DNA of 64,000 nucleotides from Austropuccinia psidii. Its lineage: Eukaryota; Basidiomycota; Pucciniomycetes; Pucciniales; Sphaerophragmiaceae. The stretch lies in NCBI GenBank assembly GCA_023105745.1, contig JALGQZ010000013.1, positions 23,002,105-23,066,104 of the forward strand. Reading direction: 5' to 3'. Shown here one piece after another: positions 57,840 to 64,000 of this stretch. The position numbers and the translations under genes were made by a program. The notes beneath the pieces are model-generated. The model did not search any database. It had not been told where the DNA came from and worked only from the letters and a program-made list of their open reading frames with translations. How positions within the stretch are numbered: position 1 is the first letter of the stretch; every line of letters begins with the position of its first letter.

Positions 57840-59719
57840 TGTGGGAACTCCTCTTGTGTGGGACTAAAATGAGGCAGTACCTGGAGGGGGATATCACAGG
57901 TAACTAGTTTTGAATTGCTAATAACTCCTGCAACCAAGGGTGGCAAGGGTGTATTGTCTGCCCCTGCTAAAATACTGAACAAAATCTTCCTTGGAGCTCA
58001 CAAACAAAAATAAAATTTGTAAGTGGCTTTACAACTGCAGAAGAAAAAATTCAGCAGTCTCAGATCAGACCTATTCAATAAATAATATGAAAAATAATGT
58101 CAGTAATTTGGTTAATTTTTAGATTTAATGAAATACTTGTCTGTTTTAATTTTAATAGTTTTTGGTGAAATTGAGGTGAGTTTTTTCTTCTTGGTTAAAA
58201 TTGCTTTTGCAAGATGGTTTTTTTAAGGTGTTCTGGAAAATTTGATGAGTGTTGATAAAGGTAATTTTGTTAAGGTAAAGTTATAATAGAGTAAAATAAT
58301 AATTTTTTTAAAGGTTTGTTATTATTTTTTTTAAGAGTGGTTAATAATAAAATTGTATTTGTTAATTTTAAGAGGTAAGATTCTTTGATATTGGATTTTT
58401 AAAGGGGTAAGTTTTTTTTAAGTCTTGATAAATGGTGTTAATTTTACTGGATAAAATATTTTAATAGAGTAGTAACCCTAATCTTGGGTACTGGGTAATT
58501 TTTTTATTTTTATTTTAATAATAATAAGATTCCACTGAGCTTAGCTACTGGGTAATCTTCAACACTATACTTCCACTGAGCTTAGCTACTGGGCAAGTAA
58601 ATTTACTATAATATACTAGACTACCTCCCAGGTGAGGGATGAATTATTCCTATGCTCCTACTGTGCAGGTTATATAATGTGCATGGGATATAATTTGCAT
58701 GGGGGGAATTTGGAATTGGGGGGAGAGAGCCCCTCTATTTATACCTTTTGGGAGCCTAGAGGGCCCTCCATGGGAGCTGTCTTTTTCCACTTTAATTCCT
58801 CTTGATTTCATCATGTGACTCTGTTTTTGGTGAGGACCTTTCTTGCATGGGTCAGGTGATTTAAGGTTTGGTGATAATTTTCTCTCTGCACAGCCTCCAT
58901 TTATCACATGATTGTCTTCTGGTGAACTACTTATGATGTGATATTCTTGAATTTTCCTTGCATACATGAGGTGATTCAATTTTGGCTGGGGAGTTTTGTT
59001 GTGCACAGCCTCTTTCTTGTCACATGATATTCTGTTGGTGGATGCAGTATCACATGATGACCTTGTAATTCCTTTGCATATGTCCTATTTTAGGTTTGGT
59101 AGAAGTGGCTGTGTAATTGATGCAGGTGTCATGATTGTTTTTCTTCTTTTTGAACTTTAAAATGAAGTCAGGTGATAATTTCTTGTACTTGTGAATTTAC
59201 TGTTATGTATGAGATGATGTGATTTTTGAGTTTGACACATGCTGTGCATAGTCATGTGGTTGAGATTTAATTAAAATTGTGTACTGCATGCAGCCTGTTG
59301 TAACTAGCTTTGGTTTGCATGAGGTGATGAGTGGTGTAAATAAATCTGATTCTGTTTTAAGGTTTCCAGTGGGGTTACTTTGGATATAAGATAAGGTACT
59401 CCTGTGGCTGTAAGGGGGTGTAAAGCTGGGTGGGGTGTTTAATTTAAGGGGTGGTACCTTATTTGTTGTAACTAGTTTGCTATATGTAACTTGATTTTTT
59501 TTTTTGGATATGCATAATGAAATTGAATAATTTATTTAAACACATACACTTCCCTTTGGTGCCTGTGCCATGGTTTTATGAGTTAAATCCAGCTTCTTGC
59601 TGTAAAATTCACCTTTTGGTGTAAAATTTGAGTGTAAGTCTGCCTGTAGGCTGGATTTCCTGCTGTTATATGGTATTATGAGCTTGAGCCTGGTGAAAAT
59701 AATGGTATGGAATACCACA
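57840..59719 (-). repeat. Element E 5' LTR
   Basis: Partner of 44911-46768; the main length difference is an extra AATTTTTTTAAAGG-type stretch near 58300. TATAAATA on the minus strand is at 58736-58743. It ends at 59719, followed by ATAG and then element F. Expected to hold the active promoter. Confidence 0.94.
58736..58743 (-). promoter_or_regulatory. TATA box in element E 5' LTR
   Basis: TATAAATA on the minus strand in the context GGTATAAATAGAGGG. Motif evidence only. Confidence 0.55.
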
Positions 59720-59723
59720 ATAG
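59720..59723. repeat. Target-site duplication of element E, right copy (ATAG)
   Basis: ATAG follows the LTR end TACCACA and continues as GAGGAACAGGATA, the F sequence that corresponds to D. Confidence 0.85.
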
Positions 59724-60790
59724 GAGGAACAGGATATTTTTTTTCATAGTAACAGAATTGAGTTTGAAATAGTGAACACACAAAAGAGGCCACCATTATT
59801 CCTTTTAACAACAAGGAGGGGTTTTCCTGTTGAAGAGGAGCTTGGATGGATGAAAACACTCTCTAAAGTCTCTGAAATGTAGGCCCTGGGTGTCTCTGAC
59901 TCTTGATTCAACAAAGAGTATATTACCCCAACTGGAGGTAGAGACCCCTCCAATTCAATACAATGATCACAGGCACGGTGAGCAGGAAGTTTGTTTGCTT
60001 TCACCTGGGAGAATACATCCAGATAGTGGTGATATACAAAGGGAACAACCTTCACCATGGTTTTGATTTCCTATGGATATTCCTCTTCATCCCACAACTG
60101 CTCCAGGGAGTCATGATAAGTCAAAGGTGAAAGGTAAAAATTTCTGTGGAAGAGATAAAGTGAAGATATAAAATTATCTTCTCCAACACCTTTTATCTCT
60201 TGGAATACTTAATATATAGAGAGTAGCAATGACTTAGGGGAATTTAAGTGAGGAATATGGACAGAAGATGAGAAGTATGGTGTTCTAGAATGACTCACCA
60301 GAGCTTCCCAAGTAGTTTCAGCAGAAAAGTCATTACTGAAGTGGATAGAAGACTCACTAGAGCCCTTATAATTAGGATTAAAGTTGATCAGCCCCTGCCT
60401 CCAATCAATGTGAGGATTCAAGTGATTGAGAAAGTCAAAGCTTAATATGAGGTATTCTCCCTTGGGAGTATCAATGACAAAGAATTCTCATTGAAAGCTT
60501 GGGAAATAAGGGAGTTCAACCACATATTTATTATGGTGAGTCACAGATGAAGAGGGGACTCTGAGGAGTCCGAAAATGATAAGAGGAATCTTCTCCGGGA
60601 GTTCTGACATAGTCAAAGAATACTTGTGAACCAAATTATTTGAGAGAAATGAGTTGGTAGTACAATAATAAATGAAAATGCTGTAAAAAATATCAGAGAG
60701 AGAAGAAAAAACAAAAAATTTAACAGATTTTTTGACACCAGTATTCAGAATTCACAATTGTGCTCTGGGTGGAGAACAGTGAAGACCAGT
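59724..60790 (-). pseudogene. Element F RT N-terminus, linker and protease relic
   Basis: From right to left: a protease remnant near 60430-60720 (in pieces; the active-site area is damaged), a linker at 60209-60421 (SSVHIPHLNSPKSLLLS, matching D), then ACDHCIELEGSLPPVGV, YSLLNQESETPRAYIS and KPLLVVKRNNGGL at 59744-60058. It stops at the E insertion in front of the NQLF segment at 44905. Frames change more than once. Order and similarity to D make the assignment firm. Confidence 0.83.
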
Positions 60791-61529
60791 GAACAAAAAA
60801 TTATTTTCACTCAGGATTTTCCCAGGCTGGGTAATCTTCTGGCTGTTTGGGTAAGCTGGTTTCAAGGCATTTTGACACCAGCCTCAATACTCTGCTACCC
60901 ACCACAATAGGCACACAAGCCTTTCTTCAATATTCTTTCTTTTTCAGAACCCATCAACTTTTAGCCCTTATTCAGAAACAAAGAATGGGGCTTGTCCCTT
61001 TTCTGAACCTTAAAATTATTCTGCTTATTACTTGAGAATTAGAAGAACATGAGTTTGAGGATTCAGTAATCAATTCTTGAAAATGCTTTTTACCCTTTTT
61101 CCTCTCATGGTACCTGGTATCAAGCTTGAGTGTAAACTCCATGAAGTCTTTAAGAGAAGAAATAATTGAATAATGGGATGCCAATTGATTCAGAATTCTA
61201 GAGGCCAATTATTTCCTATAATAGTGAATAAAATACCTTCAACCCAAATCCCTAATTGTTGACTCCAAACTTCAGAGCCCATCAATGTATAATGAAACAT
61301 GCCCTCCTTACTTCATTCTTAGGCCATCCAGCTCTGCTTCAGATTTTGTAACTTCATTTGGGTCCCCAAATAAAGTGAAGAGTTAGGATTTGAATATTTC
61401 ACACTTATTGAGGAGGTAGCTTGGGTCTTGATTGGTGAAATTGGAAATAAAAGGCTCAATCCATTTTTCAGCCCTGCCATTGAGAAATAAAGTGGAATAA
61501 AGAAATTTCTGCTTTTTGTCCAATGAATT
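60791..61529 (-). pseudogene. Element F gag relic
   Basis: Gag pieces like those of D: NSLDKKQKFLYST and GRAEKWIEPFISNFTNQDP (61383-61525), then LNQLASHYSIISSLKDFMEF and LDTRYHERKKGKKHF (60972-61208). A cysteine-histidine knuckle is only faintly seen near 60890-60920. The gag is cut at 61529 by element G. The N-terminal half should lie to the right of G, outside the window. Confidence 0.82.
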
Positions 61530-63746
61530 GTAAGGTTTTTCTATGAAAATATTGATAATAGTAACAAATATCAAGAGTACTGTAAGGTTTGTCTATGAAA
61601 CTCTTGATAATAGTAACAATATCAAGAGTACTATGACTTTCCTCAGTAGAAAAATATAATATAATAAAATATTATAACCACAAAATTAAATATAATTATT
61701 AAAAATAATTATATATAAAAAATTAAGTCTGATTATTATTATATAAAATAATAATAAAAAAAATAATTATAATAAAGTATAATAATTCTATTATTGTTAT
61801 AGTCACTGAAAATTATAACAATAAGAAGTTGAAAGCTTTTAATGAGACAATTACACGGGGAAAATATAAATATTTAACCACTTATAAATAACATATAAAT
61901 ATTATTTATAAAAGAATCAAAACACACACTGTGCAGAAATAATTCTTATAGAAAAAATTCTATAAAAAAAAACTAATAATAGTTAAAAAAAGATATACAA
62001 TTTTAGAGAAAACTTACTTATAATATTTATTTAATACAACAAGTCAAACAACAACAGTTATTATATTAAATAATAATTATAAGTTAAAAACACGCCAAAA
62101 ATCAATATTTTAAATGATAAAACAACTTTTTATAATAAAAAATATGATTAAAGAGTTTTTGAGAGGAATTTGTGGATTTTAAAAGATATTTTAAAGACAA
62201 TAATTTTATAAAATAAAATATATTATAGGTAATTACAGCAATAATATAATTTCTATGATTTCAATTCTTTAATTTAAGACTTATAAAGAATAAAATACTT
62301 AAGAAATACTTTAATAATAAGATTTTATATATAATAAAGCCTTATCTGTTTAAATGTCTGATATGATTGGATTGATAATTGATGATGGACGAAAACAGTG
62401 ATAAAAAGACTCTTTTTATGTCTACAGAGAAGCTCTCATGATGCATAATGCATATAGAGGGCGTGCTCAGGTCAAAGCTGAAAAACCATGCTCGAAAATA
62501 AGGTTTTTAAGTTAAGGTAACTTATTTTTAATTCCAATTTAAAGTTACCAGTGTTATTCCTAACTCCAAGTAGCTTTAACACTCATTTATATAATTATTT
62601 TGAGTCTTAATATAAAATAAGTTTATTTATATTCAATTTCATCACATGAAAAGCTTAAAAATAGAGTTTCAAGCAGAAATATCTTAAACTCAATTCTTAA
62701 TTAATTTTTAAAGAAATCTTAAGTTTCTTTAAGTATAATTAAAAGAGTAAATTTCCAGGATAATTACCCAGGAAATCTGTTTATAAAAGATACTTAAAAT
62801 TTAATTTATATATAGATAATATTAAATTTTAAGCTGTGTGAAATTTCAAGCAAATCCATTAAGAATTGGATTTTGGAGGAATTTTTGAAGTTATTGCTAT
62901 TTTTCCACATAAAATAGCAATACAAACTAAAGCTTAACTTCTGAAAAGGTTTTAATGCTTGTAACCTTAAATTTTTAAGCTTTTTCAAGCTTTGACAGGT
63001 CTCAAAACCATTATTTCAAGCCTGCATATTGGGATTTACCCTTTTGCCGCTTGAAATTCCTGTCCAAATTGGGATAAAACCAGTTTAAACCTTAAGGTTG
63101 GATCAAAGTCTAATCTTAAAGTTTAAATAAGGTTCAAAATCCTCCACTACAGGTGGAAAACCTTAATTGAATCCTTGCAGATTGAGAAAGCTGGGTACCC
63201 CAGCTCTGTTTGGTCTTTTTCCTTTGTTCCATCTTTTGAGGTGGATTTTGCCCTTTATTAATTTAAAGCCATACTATGGCCTTAAACAATTTTAAATTTA
63301 GCTCACGCAGGATTTACATTCTGTATGGAAAAGTCTTAGCCAATTCAGTAAATATACACCACACCTCAATTTCAACTAAAATTTTGGTAAGCTTGCATAA
63401 ACCTTATGCAGCTTCAAATTTAAGCTTATTTAAGCTTAAATTTAACAATTTTAAAAAATGTTAAGAAATTTACATTAGTACTGTGAGATTCTTAAATCTT
63501 CCAATAAAATAAGAAATAAGCTTTTTTTGGTATAACACCCTATGGATGTACCCTAAGTCATTTTTGGTTTAGAATCCAAAAATGACATAATATTTATAAC
63601 TTTGTTTATCAAAGAAAAAGTTATACTTATTTTTTGTTATTTTTTTATTTCAAATTCAATTGAAAAGTCTGTTGAAGACTAAATAAGCTGCATATAAAAT
63701 CATTTGTGGCCTTATGGGTATTTTCTACATACCTCACAGGCTCACA
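61530..63746 (-). repeat. Element G 3' LTR with duplicated end
   Basis: Plus-strand limits TGTAAGGTTTTTC...CAGGCTCACA. The first 52 bases (61530-61581) recur, slightly changed, as 61582-61632, so the LTR end is present twice. The conserved TGTGGCC...GGGTA box is at 63705-63720. The LTR resembles that of element I. No gene is seen inside. TGAAT at 61525-61529 should be the target duplication. Confidence 0.88.
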
Positions 63747-64000
63747 TTCCCTACCACCAAAAAGAACTGTATCACAATTTTATTTAAGTAGTATACCCCC
63801 AAGTTAATTGGTGGGGTATCATCCACTGTCCAACCTCTCTACTTATACTCTCAAGTATGTAAAGCACACAATTCAGATGCCTTATTGAGGAATTGGTCTT
63901 CTCTCATGCCTGAATCTTTTGAGAAACCTTCCAGAATCAGGTATCTTTTCTGCTAAAATCCATTCATCTTCATGTTGTGGATTTCTGTACCCGACCAAGT
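63747..64000 (-). pseudogene. Element G polypurine tract, 3' untranslated part and chromodomain
   Basis: GGTGGTAGGGAA on the minus strand abuts the LTR at 63747-63758. A non-coding stretch follows, and from about 63890 to the window end the minus strand reads as the chromodomain of this lineage (VRYRNP-like, then HEDEW-like, ending in RFRHE-like residues). The rest of the element runs out of the window. Too little is visible to judge whether it is intact. Confidence 0.78.

Larger units (their letters stand above)
44911..59719 (-). mobile_element. Element E: 14.8 kb LTR element with gag and protease, no visible polymerase
   Basis: LTRs of 1858 bp (44911-46768) and 1880 bp (57840-59719) are nearly identical by eye and run TGTGGTATTCC...AGTTCCCACA on the element strand. 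The minus strand carries one gag-protease-accessory frame (57720-53836), a second accessory module (53645-52355), then a non-coding region rich in hairpin repeats, a small acidic frame and a polypurine tract. I found no RT, RNase H or integrase in any frame. It would depend on another element for replication, like the class called large retrotransposon derivatives. It is inserted in the RT gene of element F. Confidence 0.93.

Overview
This 64 kb window is eukaryotic, AT-rich and, as far as I can read it, made almost entirely of transposable elements. I found no intact host gene, rRNA, tRNA or CRISPR array. The elements are Ty3/gypsy LTR retrotransposons (several with a C-terminal chromodomain), one large retrotransposon-like element with gag and protease but no visible polymerase, and a fragment of a PIF/Harbinger-type transposase with a 60-base GT-AG intron. 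The protein styles fit the repeat fraction of rust fungi (Pucciniales). They resemble what I remember of Austropuccinia psidii (myrtle rust), but that is recollection and no database was searched.

Left half (1-29.2 kb): a nest four deep. Element D (gypsy, minus strand, 23168 to about 28 kb) was hit in its integrase by element C (plus strand, right part 16719-23167). C was hit in gag by element A (plus strand, 1-4595 and 15263-16718). A was hit in its 3' LTR by element B (minus strand, complete, 4596-15257, with 5-bp duplications TCACC on both sides). Reading frames and LTR ends stop and resume exactly at these joints. The 5' halves of C and A and the rest of D must lie left of the window.

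Middle (28.5-42.3 kb): a Harbinger-like transposase remnant (28509-29166), then a minus-strand gypsy relic I (LTR 29191-31251, coding debris to about 35.3 kb) that holds a solo LTR, H, flanked by TTGAG. From about 35.3 to 39.4 kb there is degenerate sequence with two unrecognised coding-like stretches. About 39.4-42.3 kb probably contains the 3' LTR of element F.

Right half (42.3-64 kb): element F (minus strand, same family as D) is split twice. Element E (44911-59719, 14.8 kb, 4-bp duplications ATAG) sits in its reverse transcriptase, and element G (61530 to beyond the window end) sits in its gag. E has 1.86/1.88 kb LTRs and one long gag-protease frame broken by stop codons. It also has a duplicated accessory module, then about 5.5 kb without reverse transcriptase or integrase.

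The most unusual signal is in that non-coding part of E. A GCAGTTTA box followed by a short hairpin recurs at least 17 times. The hairpin arms change together (for example ATGGTC/GACCAT, AAAGCC/GGCTTT, AATGCC/GGCATT, TAAGCC/GGCTTA) while the loop stays similar. A second notable signal is a TACCCA...CACA box lying 25-26 bases inside the 5' end of every LTR of the A/B/C/G/H/I lineage, although these LTRs have diverged elsewhere.

For a working element the logic is standard. Gag builds the particle, the zinc knuckle binds the RNA, the protease cuts the polyprotein, reverse transcriptase/RNase H copies the RNA, integrase inserts the DNA, and the chromodomain can steer insertion to marked chromatin. 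Every copy seen here carries stops or frameshifts, so any movement would depend on proteins made by other copies.
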